From Chelonoidis abingdonii (lineage: Eukaryota; Chordata; Testudines; Testudinidae), in the NCBI RefSeq assembly GCF_003597395.2, contig NC_133770.1, forward strand, positions 33,305,819 to 33,369,818: a stretch of DNA of 64,000 nt, in the 5' to 3' direction. Of this stretch, positions 35,492-47,779 are shown in pieces. Each line of letters begins with the position of its first letter. Position 1 is the first letter of the stretch. The notes beneath the pieces are model-generated. The model had not been told where the DNA came from. It worked only from the letters and a program-made list of their open reading frames with translations, and made no database searches. The translations under genes and the position numbers were made by a program.

Positions 35492-35522
35492 GGTTAGTCT
35501 CTAAGGTGCCACAAGTACTCCT
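35492..35522 (+). mobile_element. Very short Penelope-like 3' fragment
   Basis: GGTTAGTCTCTAAGGTGCCA followed by CAAGTACTCCT is the complement of the conserved tail seen at 11246-11352. Confidence 0.6.
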
Positions 35523-36329
35523 ATTTATTGTTAAGAAATGACTTGCAGTTAATTCTGGAATAAGTTCTGACTCATTTCAGTGCAGTAGCAATTACAGCAT
35601 TGGAAAAAGTGAAAACTCTGGGAGTGCAAAAGAATCTGAAATAAGATCGGGGCAGCAGTGTCTTTTGGGTGGAGTAGATAGTTTGTTGCCCACAGGGCAT
35701 CTAGCCAAACATGTTCATCATGTAAATAATATTTTCAAGAAGCAGTTGGCTTTTGAACAAGCTGACCTTAGGAGAAGCATTAGTGTAAATGTGGTTTATT
35801 TTGAAGTGTACTTATTGAACAAAAATAAACATTTGAGAAGTTGTGCATGCTCCATTTTGGGTCTCTGATTCTTCTAGATCATATCATAGGTGTTAGGTGT
35901 AACACATGAATATCAGGGATAGTGTAATCTATAGTTAAAACAACTGCAGCTCTACATCAGGATTTATATCATGGGATCAAATCCTGCCCCTCTTACTCTG
36001 CTGAATATTCCCAATGATTTAAATTTACACAGGTAAACGGGTTTGCCTGTATTGTTTTGTTCTGATATAGATTTTCCATTTTCTGCTGTTATTTGTTACT
36101 GTTAGCGTCTGTGTCTGTTCATTCTGTTAATGACGAGGCTATTGTGCCCTCAATTGATACATGGTATCTGTTTTTGAAAAAATACAAACAATATTTTTCT
36201 AAAATTGTTTTTTTCCAGACTGCTTAATTTACATCATGATCATAATCTGTTAATCTCTGTCCTGCAGCATTACGATAGAAATAATGATGTGTAATTTGAA
36301 AAAACCTGGATTTAAAATGTTCACCTTAG
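35523..36329. other. No recognised feature
   Basis: AT-rich, no gene or repeat recognised. Confidence 0.35.
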
Positions 36330-37545
36330 CATGGGAGGCAAGTTTGTAGAAATTTTGGTGGTGCCCAGAACCCGCCCCCCAACTCCGCCCCCTCAAACTC
36401 CTCCTCCACCTGCCTAAGGCTCTGGGCAGGGTTTCAGGGGGGAGGTCTGGGGAGCAGGATGGGTGCAGGCTTTGGGAAGGAATTTGGGTGCTGGCTCTGG
36501 GCTGAGGCAGGGGGTGGGTGTGCAGGAGGGGGTGAGGGCTGCAGGCTTTGGGACGGAGTTTGGGTGCAGGCTCTGGGCTGGTGGTGGGGCTGTAGGAAGG
36601 GGTGAAGGGTGCAGGCTCTGGGCGGGAGTTTGGGTGCTGGGTGCAGGCTCTGGGCTGGGGCAGGGGGTGGGTGTGCAGGAGGGGGTGAGGGGTGCAGGCT
36701 TTGGGACGGAGTTTGGGTACAGGCTCGGCTGGGGGTGGGGGTGTAGGAAGGGGGAGGTGGTGCATGCTGGGTCAGAGGATCAGGCTGCAGGGGAATGAGG
36801 GTTGGGGCTGAGGATGAGGGGTTCATGATGCGGGGGGGCTCAGAGCTGGGGCAGAGAATTAGGGTGCAGAAGGATGAGGGTTGGGGCTGAGGATGAGGGG
36901 TTCATGCTGCGGTGGGGGCTCAGGGCTGGGGCAGAGGATTAGAGTGCAGGGGGATGAGGGCTCTGGCTGGGGCAGAGGATTAGGGTGTGGGGGATGAGGG
37001 CTCTGGCTGGGGCTGAGAGTTCGGGTGCAGGGGGATGAGGGGTTCATGACGCGGAGGGATGAGGGCTCTGGCTGGGGATGAGGATCAGGGTGCAGAGGGA
37101 TGAGGGCTCTGGCTGGGGATGAGGGGTTTGGGGCGTTGGAGAGGCTCAGGGCTGGGGCAGAAGAGCAGGGTAAGGGCAGTCTGCCTTACCATTAGCGGAT
37201 GGCAGGCGCTAGGACCCTGGGGCAGCAGACAGCCGTTCTGCCGGGAGCCGCTCTACTCGGGCAGCAGGAGCAGGCAGGGACGTGGCGGAGGGGGGACGCA
37301 GTGGGAGGGGTGGAAGGTGAAGGTCGGGACCAGCTCCAGGCAGGGACGCGGAGGGGCGGGGTGATGGGGGGAGACCCGCGGGGGGCCAGGGCTGGGACCT
37401 GATCCAGGCAGAGCCAGGGGAGAGATCCAGCTTCAAATATTGCTGGAGCAGGGCCCCCAGCCCTGAATATTCCTGGACCCTGGGCACCTCGAGCCCATAT
37501 AACCCACCGCCTATGCCCCTTAGAGCTCCCTCCCTTCAAAAATCC
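36330..37545. repeat. GC-rich composite interspersed repeat with internal minisatellite
   Basis: It starts near AGTTTGTAGAAATTTTGGTG and a CCCCGCCC-like block, continues as imperfect tandem units of GTGCAGGCTCTGGGCTGGGG and GGATGAGGGCTCTGGCTGGG (about 36460-37135), and ends in a CpG-rich unit with GGGACGCGGAGGGGCGGGG. Similar composites recur in turtle genomes from memory. The frames of 111-171 codons on both strands are low-complexity artefacts. Termini and superfamily not resolved. Confidence 0.6.
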
Positions 37546-40238
37546 AAAATACCCACCCACAATCCCCCCTTCTCTCTTTGTCACATGCATGCACACAAGT
37601 TCTGCAACTTGTGTTTGTCTAAAATTTGATAGCTAAATCACTGTGGTATCTACATTTAAATATAAGAGCTGATCCATTAAAAATCACCTTTTATATGAAT
37701 ATACTCTAGTGCAGGTGTCAGTGTTACAAGTTATTTTGTTAAAAAAAACTAATTTGAATATGGGTGAATTGAATCATAACATGTTTATAGTTTATAGCCA
37801 GACACCCTCAGTGGATTTCCTTATGTTAATTATCATGCTCTGATCCTACTGGTGGGCAGCATGTTCTACCCCATCCCGCCCCACAGTGCTGGGTTGGCAC
37901 CAAAGAGCAAGGAGTTTAGGCAAGATGCAAAAGCCTTACAGATTAATGTATATTGTGCATCTGGTGACTCTTGAGCAAAATACTGGTTTAGGAACCACAT
38001 GTGCCTGTGGATTTGTGAAAGGAAGCGTGTACCTAAAAGTCTTGGCTGGGGGGAACTGGGGAAAGTGCAAGAGGAGAGCGCTATCCATATCCAGGAAAGA
38101 CCAGAGGCCATGACTTCTGGGCACTATAGAAAAACAAAGGACCTCCTGATGCCTCCTCCATTTCATTAGAATTCCCTTATACAAGGCTCCCTATTGTCCC
38201 CATAAGTCTGATCGAATTTAATAGAGATAAAACCAATAGGCCTAGATAGAAATGTGAGTGTGTTTTATAGAAGTTACTTTAAAACATATGAAATGCTCTT
38301 GCAAATTACATCCTAGGTACAGGTGTTTTTAATCACCCTACATAGTTCTCTACTGAATTCTTATATGATGGCTCAAAAAAAGTCTCTAGGACTTTGCCAT
38401 AAGGGACTTCAAACAATCAGGGAGGAGAATAGTCCCAGTATGTAAACTGAAAGAAGGCATGGTGTGTAACAGCTGAGAAACACAACAGTGCCACAGGAAA
38501 CCCCTCTTCAACCCATATAGCATCTGTCTGCACAACACGCATCTCAAGCCTGTGATATTAGGCCCTCAATTCCATGAATACTAAATTTACTAACAGTTTT
38601 TGTTTTTTTAAGTAAAATAATATTGATCAAATTCTGTTGAATGGAAAACAGGCATCTTCTCTGGAAAGAATTACTGACATTTGCTTTACCATCATGTCTT
38701 CAAGTATTAGATTTGAGCTGATGGAGGTCAAATTGCAAGTTTCAAGTGAGCTTTTAATAAAATCGAAGTGGGTACTTACAGTTATATAACTAGACAGCAT
38801 GCTATGAGTGTCTGTCAGCAAAGTTTCATTAAATATCAGCTGCTTAGTAGTATCCCATGTACAGGCACAAAATCACATATGAATGTAAATTGCTTTTCCC
38901 TATGAAAAGATTTTAACTGGGTCAGAGGAGTCTTCAACAAACAAAGAAAAACAAATACTGGGAGTCAATACCCACCATGGTAATACCATAGTATGGACAC
39001 CAAGGGTGCTAGATGAGCAAATGGAGTCACTGACACTGAGATAACAGCATAGTTTTAAGTGCTCAATTTTACCTTGCTCAAAGATAGTAAGTCTAATTGT
39101 AAAAGAGAGGATATATTTAAAAGCACATTAACAAGATGGTACACAGAACAAACTCAGTTCTCAGTTATCCAGTGTACACATCTCTTGGTTAACCAAAGGG
39201 GTTTTACTGTAGTTTAAACAAAAAAAAAAAATCCTTACCTGAGGTACTAATACCACCTTGGGTTATTATATAACTTATCTATACTTCAGTATCTCGATCT
39301 ATGAAAGGGAATAATTTATACATGCCAATCCCACAGGGATGTTGAGAAGATCAGTTAATTGTTTGTTAAAGCGCTTTCAGGTTCTAAAATAAAGGGCAGT
39401 AATAGAGGTATAAAATATAATTATTTATTATTTATAATAAATGTTTACATTTATTTTGCTTTACACCATTTATGCTTTTTGGTTACTTGTTTGTATCTCT
39501 CTCAATGACAAAACTCCCACTAATTCAATAAAGGGGGAGGATCAGGCAAAAAGCTCAGGCAAATCCCGGACTGGACTATTCAGTCACATGAGACATTGCA
39601 AATCATCTACATCATAGGCTGCAATTCCCACCATCTCTTGTAGATGAAAGGAAGCCAATTAAATAATGTTGCAAAGAAATAGAATGGGGTTGTTTGAACA
39701 GGGAAGCCCTCATTTAAACAAGTAAGACACTGTATGACTCAGAGCATTTTGAACAAAGTAAATTCTAGAAGGCAAATTAGGGACTAAATAGAGATGTATT
39801 GTCTTGTGTGGAAAAAACTTCAGTGATTACAGAATAAAAAAATTTTAAGCCAGGGATGTAATATAAAGATGAATTTTAGGAAACAAATTCTTGCTAAGCA
39901 GGTGAGTATCTTGGTAAACAAGAAATTATTTTTGGCTGTACAGTTGTTACATGTTAATTTCAATATGGAAAAAATATTCAGTCAGTCAATCTGTTGAATA
40001 CTGACAATTTGCCACTGTTGTAATCTATTTTGCTAATATATTTCCAGATGCATCAGATATTTACAAAATGTCACTGAATCATAGATAGCTGGGTTAGAAA
40101 ACATGGCTTGGGCCATCCACTCTGATCACCTTGCATTTTATACCCACAAAAAATGGAGGCTGAGTTGACATGAAGCTGAAAATCAAACTCTTAGAAGGCT
40201 TGTGGTTCAATATGCATGAGAATAACTGTAGTCTCTAC
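37546..40238. other. Long unrecognised interval
   Basis: About 2.7 kb of mainly AT-rich unique sequence; no credible gene. Short frames around 37866-38184 overlap on both strands. Confidence 0.4.
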
Positions 40239-40500
40239 CAGGGGCAGCTCCAGGCACCAGCACGCCAAGCGCATGCCTGGGGCGGCAATCCACGGCGGGT
40301 GCTCTGCCGGTTGCCGCGAGGGCAGCAGGCAGGTTGCCTTTGGCGGCATGCCTGTGGAGGGTTCGCTGGTCCTGCGGCTTCGGTGGACCTCCCACAGGCG
40401 TGCCGCCGAATCCACGGAACCAGGGACCTCCCGCAGGCAAGCTGCCAAAGGCAGCCTTCCTGCCATGCTTGGGGCGGCAAAATTCCTAGAGCCGCCCCTG
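40239..40500. mobile_element. hAT-like MITE with perfect 8-bp duplication
   Basis: Ends CAGGGGCAGCTCCAGGCACC and AATTCCTAGAGCCGCCCCTG. Exact duplications gtctctac flank it at 40231-40238 and 40501-40508. Same family as 12192-12418 and 12571-12812. The five overlapping frames of 77-126 codons are due to its GC-rich interior. Confidence 0.93.
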
Positions 40501-40921
40501 GTCTCTACAAGAGCACATATTATTGAAAGAGCCTGAAATGTTACTAATCTTATCAGGAAAGATGTATCCAATGGACTCAGAAAGATAAAATAAATCAGGG
40601 CACACTTACAAATTCATAGAAACCATTGACATAGTGCCACTTCATCTATAGAACAAAAATCCCATTATCGTTTGTGTCCAAGGGAAGAAACCATGGAGCA
40701 TGATATTTAGAAAAAATAATAATCAGAGTTCTGAGATTTTAACAAGGAGAAACTCCTCCAGCACCAAGGATCGTCATGCAACTGATCAGTCCTTATCTGA
40801 TGATGAAAAGTATGTTTTACAAGCTACTTACTGAAAGAACCTGGACATAACAGAGACTCTCTATTGCCTTACACCTTGGCTAAGAAGATAATGTGCTTAA
40901 AGTTAAGCATATGCTTAAGAG

Positions 40922-41461
40922 CAGGGCCGGTTCAACCCATTAGGCGACCTAGGCGGTTGCCTAGGGCGCTAGCATTTGGGGGGCAGCATTTCGGGTCCTT
41001 CGGCAGCTACCAAGGTGGCTGGATCTTCGACCGCCCTGGTCGTCATCGTCATTTAGGCAGAGGGACCTGGGGTAGGGGGGTGCAGGGAGGGCCACCTGCA
41101 GCAAGTAAGGGGGGGCGTGGCATGCAGGGGAACCACTCCCCGCTCCAGCTCACCTTTGCTCTGCCTCCTCCCCTGAGCACGCTGCCCTGCTCTGCTTCTC
41201 TCCCTCCCAGACTTGTGGCGCCAAACAGCTGATTGGCGCCGCAAACCTGGGAGGTGGGAGAAGTGGAACAGCGACGGCATGCTCAGGGGAGGCGGCGGAG
41301 CAGAAGTGAGCTGGGGTGGGGGGCTGCTGCACGGCTCCCCGGGCCCGGGGGAGCTGCTGCAGGGGGATTTGGGGTGGGGGTGGAGAGTTGCCACAGGGCG
41401 AGGGGAGGGGCGCAAGCTGGAAGTTTCGCCTACGGCGCAAAACATCCTTGCACCCACCCTG
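40922..41461. mobile_element. hAT-like element, different family, perfect 8-bp duplication
   Basis: The left end CAGGGCCGGTTCAACCCA and right end CCTTGCACCCACCCTG are flanked by exact cttaagag duplications (40914-40921 and 41462-41469). The interior carries mirrored GCCTAGGGCGC / GCCTACGGCGC near the ends and GC-rich filler. No transposase. The exact duplication implies a relatively young insertion. Confidence 0.92.
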
Positions 41462-41469
41462 CTTAAGAG

Positions 41470-43666
41470 ATTTGCAGGGTTGGAGCCTTGCACACGTGCA
41501 GAGAGAGTGGAAAATATTACTAAATCAGAATATTTGGGACTGAGTCACCAAGCTGTGCTTGACACAAGAGCAGGATAGAGTGCATAGGTGGCTTTAAGAT
41601 GATTTTGTGTGTCCCAGGTTCTTGAGCTGACTGGGAGCCTACCAAGGACTATTTCAGCAGCTGAGAATAGCTGGTGTGCAGAATACTTTAGGTGCAAATC
41701 TCCCTTCCTTGATAGGCTCCCTGCACGGGGGATGGCTGTTGGGGAATGAGATGTGGAGCTATTTTATGCTGAGCAAAAGAGCCCCTTATGCTGGAGGAAT
41801 ACCCTGTGGCCAGTTCCACTAGCTCTGAGGCCCCACTGTCAGAGCAGCATAAAAGGAACCAGGAGAGAATGCAGAATATGTCACATACGGAGAGATTTTC
41901 AATGCCAGAGTTGGGTGCCTTACTGTGCCTTTGAAAGTCTCCTCCCACTGTAATGTTTTGTACTCACTTCGCAAAGATATAAATGACCATGCAAGATACA
42001 AGGTAGAGGAAAATCAGGTCCCCAAAGTCTCTTCCATTAAAACCAAAATATTCACCTTTCAGCCAAGTAAAACATTTTACAATGTTTAAATAATCTGTCA
42101 ATCTGAGATTCTGGAGTAAATCCAAAAGAAATTTAAAAACTCCAGTACCTGGGACAGGTTGTCAAATTGGAGAAAGTTTGAATGGGCATTATGGGTCTAT
42201 ATGGTGGACAAAATTAGCATATTTGGTGCTTAGCTTACTTCATTGGGAGTTGCAACTTGTTACTATAGCGCTGAATCTGGTCCTGTTTTTTTTTTATTTT
42301 TTTTTACATTAGATTTATTGTCAATCTTTGCAGCCAGATCCGGCTTTTCATATTCTTCTCAAATATCTGACTGTTGGGAAAATGAAACCTTCCAATAGCT
42401 AATAAGAACAGAATTATATTTCATTACATTACAGCTGGGCCATGAAAGCTATAAAAGGCGTTACGTTTCACCCAGAAAGCAGCAGGGTAAATAGTGGGCT
42501 AATTTCACTTCTTCCTGACACTTCTGGATCTATGAATGAACATAGTACCAGAGTCATGAGGGATTTGATGCTGCATGGCATGGATTCAGAACGTTGCATA
42601 TATAAGCATAAGGTGAAAGAGATGAGCAGGACAGAGAGAGCACAGGGAAAATTGATCCTGCATAATGAGAGCTGCTGCAGGGCCACCAAATTACTCTTGG
42701 CCAGGAGCAGGAATAATACCAAAGAGGAAAGTGCGTAGCTAAATCCCTCATTAGCATGATAAGGATTGTGTTAAAGCCCATGCCTCAGACACATCTGCTC
42801 TTTTCTCACCCCCTCCCCTCCCCACTACTTTATTAACATGCAGTCTTGAGAGAAAATATGCAGGCTTGAACAGGACTTGAGACCTAGGGCCCAATTCTCT
42901 TTTACAGTAAGGCACCTTCATGATTCTCTGGTGGCATTTCTGCCTCTATACCCCCTGGAGAATACCCCTCATACTGGAAGTTTCTAATGCCAGCTCAGAG
43001 GTGGCTTTAAGACCTTACAGGAGCCTTGCTCCCAGCCCTGGATGCAGGGGGAATGCTGAGGGGGGAGGGGAAGGGTGGAGCGTATTGTGCAACTGCTATT
43101 CTCTGCTTCTCAGTGCTCTTAGGGGGCAATGGGAATCAGGACATAAGTTAGAGCCACCCTGTGGCTGCTGTAATTTAAACAGGGGGCCCAGGTATGTTCC
43201 CTGCTGTTGCCGAACGTGGGGAATTTAAACCCTTGTGCATTCTCTATGTCTAGAAACAGATGAACTGAGAATCAGAGCCTAACTGTAGAGAGCTATATCT
43301 CATGTTGCATATTATGTGCATCGACATTTGGCCTCCACTCACTTGCAACCGAGTGCAGCAGTTTTGGCCACCCTGCTGTGCATAGTTCTTTCCATGAAGA
43401 CATGGAGAGTTTGCATATAACAGTTACATTATTTGTATTCAAACATGGCAGCACACAATGACCAGAGACTATTGTCTGCAGCAATCTATAGCTCCTTGGT
43501 CTGTCCCTAGAGCTGATCAAAAATTTTCTGACAAACTTTTTCCCCCATCAGAAAATGCTGTTTTGTTGAAATGGAAGCTCCCTGTGGGAACATGTAGATT
43601 TTGATGAAATGTCATTTATCAATCAGTAAATAAATAGAAATGAATGTTGTGATAAGGTCAAAACAT
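41470..43666. other. Long unrecognised interval
   Basis: No credible gene. The 98-codon plus-strand frame at 42442-42738 has no recognisable domain. A T-rich tract lies near 42286-42305. Confidence 0.4.
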
Positions 43667-43669
43667 TCA

Positions 43670-43955
43670 GGGTTTGTCTACACTGAGATAAAAAACCCAC
43701 TGCATAGCCATGGCTGGCCCGAGTCAGCAGGCTTGGGCTCACAGGAGTAGGGCTGTGGGGCTACAAAATTGCAGTGTAAATATTCGGGCTTGGCCTGGAG
43801 CCCAGGTGTTGAGACTCCATAAAGGGGGAGGATCTCAGAGCTCGAGTCAGAGCCCAAACGTCTACACTGCAGCTAAAGCCCCACGAGTCTGAGTCAGTTG
43901 CCCCAGGCTCTGAGACTTAGTGCCATGGATTATTTATTGCAGCGTAGACATACCC
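43670..43955. mobile_element. Harbinger-like MITE with TCA duplication
   Basis: Termini GGGTTTGTCTACACTG and GCGTAGACATACCC are inverted repeats. The flanks are tca on both sides (43667-43669 and 43956-43958), fitting the TNA targets of PIF/Harbinger elements. The interior mirrors itself around GGAGCCCAGG...CTCGAGTCAGAGCCC. Confidence 0.85.
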
Positions 43956-44117
43956 TCAGTTTCTACATTTTTGGAACAGAGCATTTTGATTTTTTGTTTC
44001 AAAGTGACTTTGCTGGAAATGTCTTTCATTTTATATTTTGGAAAAATTGAAAACATTGAAGTGTCGTCTTTTAAATTGAAATGTCATCCCTTGTTACATT
44101 CAGAGATTTAAATCTGA

Positions 44118-45033
44118 GGGCATGGCTACACTTACATTTTTGCAGCGCTGGTAGTTACAGCTGTGGTCGTACAGCTGTGTAGGGCCAGCGCTGCAGTGTG
44201 GCCACACTGACAGCGACCAGCGCTGCAGTGTGGCCACATTGCATCATATTGCTCAGTGCTGTTGGTGCTGTGGTGCATTGTGGCAGCTATTCCCAGGTTG
44301 TTCAAGTGGCTTGCTAACGTTTGGCTTTTCAAAAAGAGAGGTGGGATGGGTGGTAGTAGTGACCCTGGGTAGCTTTTGCCGGAGCCCCAGAAGAGTAGTG
44401 ATATTTTGGTAGCGAGCACTGCTGACAGCTCCCTGCCTTGCAAGTTCAAAAGAGGTGGGTGGGGTGGAGTGTGACAGGGGCATCGGGGAACAGAAGAGAG
44501 TGGATTTTGGGCAGACACTGTGACAGCTCCCTGCCTTGCAAATTCTGGCCATTTTTCCCCACCCCTCTCTCAATCACTCTTAAATGTAAAAAGGCTTCAG
44601 ACCAGATAAGCAGCTTCTCCGACGGACTCCCCGCCCTCCCCCCCCCCCCCCCCGTGCTGTTTGTCTCCTCAAGCAAACAGCTGTGAACTATTCCAATGCC
44701 TTGGCTCGCCGCTCACTGCAGCAAAGAGCAGCTGTGTTTGTTTTTTAGATAAGTAGCTCCGGGGAGTACCTTCCGGTTTGTTGTATACAGGAATTGTGGG
44801 ATACCTCCTAATACCCTGGAGGCCAATAACAGCGCTGGTGAGTGTCCACACCTGATGAGCAGCGCTGCATCAGCAGCGCTGGATTTGCTACACCCGTAGC
44901 AGACCAGGTGTACAGCCAGCACTGCAGGAAGGAAGTTGCAGCGCTGGCTGATCTCTGTAAGTGTGGACACCTGGTAAGTTGCAGCGCTGTAACCCCCTCA
45001 CCAGCGCTGCAACTTGCAAGTGTAGCCAAGCCC
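44118..45033. mobile_element. Large Harbinger-like palindromic element with clustered AGCGCT motifs
   Basis: Termini GGGCATGGCTACACTT and AAGTGTAGCCAAGCCC are flanked by exact tga trinucleotides (44115-44117 and 45034-45036). Nine AGCGCTG motifs are confined to the two ends (44144, 44187 and 44219 on the left; about 44829, 44861, 44874, 44938, 44982 and 45003 on the right) and absent from the middle. The centre holds a C17 tract and unrelated sequence. No transposase frame is recognisable, so it is non-autonomous. Confidence 0.82.
44637..44653. repeat. Poly-C tract
   Basis: An uninterrupted run of about 16-17 C in the centre of the 44118-45033 element, a likely site of assembly or length uncertainty. 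Confidence 0.9.
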
Positions 45034-45344
45034 TGAGGTAATTCCAAAATCTTAATTGCATATACATCCACTCTATGGTCTGATTGGATTAAAGAAAGGT
45101 TTTTGAGCATAAACCATATAACTGAAAGTGATTCTTTTGTGCTCTTTCCTTGCCTTAGGGATCAACTCACCACCAAACGAGGAATGTCAGTACCTTCAAC
45201 TTAAAAATGCTCTGTCACACCAGTTTATTCCAGATGTCTTTACCACACCAGACCCAAGGCCTTTGGGACTCTCTGAAAAAGTTACACTGTCTACCTAGGC
45301 CATTGTTTTGTATGTATTCCTGCCTCAGCTCACTAAGGAACTGT

Positions 45345-46305
45345 ACTGGACTTGTCCTGTTCAACATATTCATAAATGATCCGGAAAATGTGGTAAGCAG
45401 TGAAGTGGCAAGTTTGAAGACAATATTAAATTACTCGAGATGGTTAAAAAGCTGACTGTGAAGAGTTACAAAACTGGATGACTGGGCAACAAAATGGCAG
45501 ATTAAATTTAGTGTTGGTAAGCACAAAATAATGCACATTGGAAAACAGAATCCCAACTATACATACAAAATGATGGGATCCAAATTAGCTGTTACCATTC
45601 AAGAAGGAGATCTTGGGGTCATTGTGGATAGTTGTCTGAAAACATCCACTCAGTGTGCAGCAGCAGTAAAAAAGCTAACAATGTTAGCGGCCATTAGAAA
45701 AGGGGTAGATAATAAGACAGAAAATATCAGAATGTCACTATATAAATCCATGGTACGTCCGCACCTTGCATACTGTGTGCAGTTCTGGTCACTCCATCTC
45801 AAAGAAGTTATATTAGAAATGTAAAAGGTATAGAGAATGGCCACAAAAATAATTCGGGGCATGGAAGAACCTTCACATGAGGAGAGATTAAAAAGACTGG
45901 TACTGTTCAGCTTAGAAAAGAGACAACTAATGGACGATATGATGGAGGTCTATAAAATCATGAATGGTGTGGAGAAAGCAGATAGAGGAATGTTATTTAC
46001 CCCTTCACATAACACAAGAACCAGGGATCACACAATGAAATTAATATGCAGCAGGTTTAAAACAAACAAAAGGAAGAATTTCTTCACACATGTACACTCA
46101 ATCCATGGAACTCGCTGCCAAGGGATATTGTGAAGGCCAAAAGTCTAACCGGTTCAAACAAGAATTAGTTAAGTTCATGGAGGCTAGGTCCATCAATGGC
46201 TATTAGCCAAGGTGATCAGAGGCACAACTTCATGCTTTGGGTGTCCCTAAACCTCTGACTGCCAGAAGTTGGGACCGGATGACAGAGGATGGATCACTCA
46301 ATAAT
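45345..46305 (+). mobile_element. CR1 LINE 3' half, sense orientation
   Basis: Plus-strand CR1 from a decayed catalytic region (45345-45440, ADDT region lost) through the RT C-terminus. Clear pieces include HIGKQNPNYTYKMMGSKLAVTIQEGDLGVIVDSCLKT (45531-45824) and RATKIIRGMEEPSHEERLKRL with 'EVYKIMNGVEK' (from 45837). The 3' UTR is recognisable up to about 46305 but lacks the terminal repeat. Frameshifts and stops make it dead. Confidence 0.92.
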
Positions 46306-46870
46306 TGATCTGACTTTTGGCCTTCACAACAGAGCAGTCATGTCAGACAAACTCTGGTGCTGCAGTGCAGCAGGACCTATTTTATACCATATGCTTTGGG
46401 ATTGCTGTGTGACTAGGGTGACCAGATGTCCCGATTTTATAGGGACAGTCCTGATATTTGTGGCTTTTTCTTATATAGGCACCTATTACTGCCAACCCCC
46501 TGTCCCGATTTTTCACACTTGCTATCTGGTCACCCTATCTGTGACAGAGGTAAATATTCAGGCCAGTTTCTTTCTGTCTATCAAGGTGGGTTTGCAGGCT
46601 CACTCTGCCACTTTAGGCCTAACCAATCTATCTTGGAAACTGAAATCTTTTGAAAAACTGTGGTTGGGTAGAGCTCTGATCATAGCCAAATGTCTAATTC
46701 TGCAACGGTGGAAGTCTCAAGTGGGTCCAACTATCAAAGAATGGTGCTCTGATTTGTGCACTTTGGAGGCAGTGCAATGACTAATGTTTCACAACAGAAA
46801 CAACTGAGAAGTTTAGAGATATATGGTCCCCATTTTTGGAAGTATCAGAATAATGAGTTAAATTTCCCAT
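46306..46870 (+). mobile_element. L1/Tx1-like LINE ORF2 C-terminal fragment, split by a MITE
   Basis: Translation gives SAAGPILYHMLWDC, a typical L1-clade zinc-knuckle-like region (HMLWDCP), and downstream LIIAKCLILQRWKSQVGPTIKEW, the conserved AKK.IL..WK....PT..EW motif, then 'LEIYGPHFWKY'. The reading frame is interrupted by a hAT-like MITE at 46414-46537 right after the cysteine of HMLWDC. It joins directly to the truncated CR1. Whether it is L1 proper or Tx1 is not resolved. Confidence 0.75.
46414..46537. mobile_element. hAT-like MITE inside the L1-like fragment
   Basis: Ends TAGGGTGACCAGAT and ATCTGGTCACCCTA. The flanks tgtgtgac (46406-46413) and tctgtgac (46538-46545) match at 7 of 8. 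Removing it and one duplication restores continuity of the L1-like protein remnant. Confidence 0.87.
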
Positions 46871-47779
46871 CAGGTAAACTTTTCTGGGGTACCCCCTCAA
46901 AGACCCATTTTGTGGTGCCCTTCCAACCCACTCCTTCCTCCCTCCCTCTCCTTTTCCCCCTCTCCTCTCCTCTCCTATTCTTTTTTGCTTGCCTCTCAGG
47001 CTTTTCATTGGTCCTATTTTTACTCCCCATACTTCTTTTTCTCTTCTGCTCATCTTTGTCTGAAAGGGAATAATTATGGAGATTATTCATGATCTTATTT
47101 TACAAAGAACCCCAAACTGGGACTGAATAACCAAATGACCATTATTACACAATTGTATAAGCATATTTCTCTATCCAGTCCAAAATTTTCATAATATTAC
47201 TTTTTGCCCTTGATAACGAAGAGTTTGATCTTACCTACCTTATAGTAAAATCTAATATTGGCTCTCTATTCCAGGTTAGCTACCTTTCTTTTCTTTGTTG
47301 CTTATTTTAGCACAGCTGACATAAATAAAATAGAAAATTGAAATGTCGAAATCAAAATGAAACATTTCAAATGCCCTAAAACCATTTTTTTGGGCGGAGG
47401 GGGGAGGGGGGATTTCATTATATGGGAAATTTGAAAATTCTTGGTTTTGTTCCAATTTGGAACTAAATAAACTTATTCCCACAAATCAGAAATTCCAGGT
47501 CCAGCACAGCTTTATCTGTCTGCAGTTCATATACTTGACATTCAAAATAGAGGCTGATCTCTGGTGTATGCTGCCATACACCTCTTTCTGACTCAAAAAC
47601 AGCAGCTGTATATACTGCAAAGACTTGCATGATAGAGACCAGAGTGCAAAAAAATAGTGATTTGAAATAATCTATGCAGTTATTTAAATTACTGTATCCC
47701 CATGGGCTCCAGCAATCCCTTGTCACCCCCACCCCCCGTCCCCAATAGAACGGACTCAGTTGTCTCTGTGATAGGACTA
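46871..47779. other. Unrecognised, with pyrimidine-rich tract
   Basis: 46920-47060 is a CT-rich stretch that could be an L1 3' UTR remnant. The rest shows no gene or repeat that I recognise. Confidence 0.35.

Noticed and set aside
36250..37596. Pro-rich and Gly-rich frames up to 171 codons
   Set aside because: They are translations of a GC-rich minisatellite on opposite strands.
40170..40571. Five overlapping frames of 77-126 codons
   Set aside because: All lie largely within the GC-rich hAT MITE with perfect duplications.
42442..42738. 98-codon plus-strand frame as a small gene
   Set aside because: No recognised motif, overlapping open frames on the other strand, and no splice or promoter evidence.
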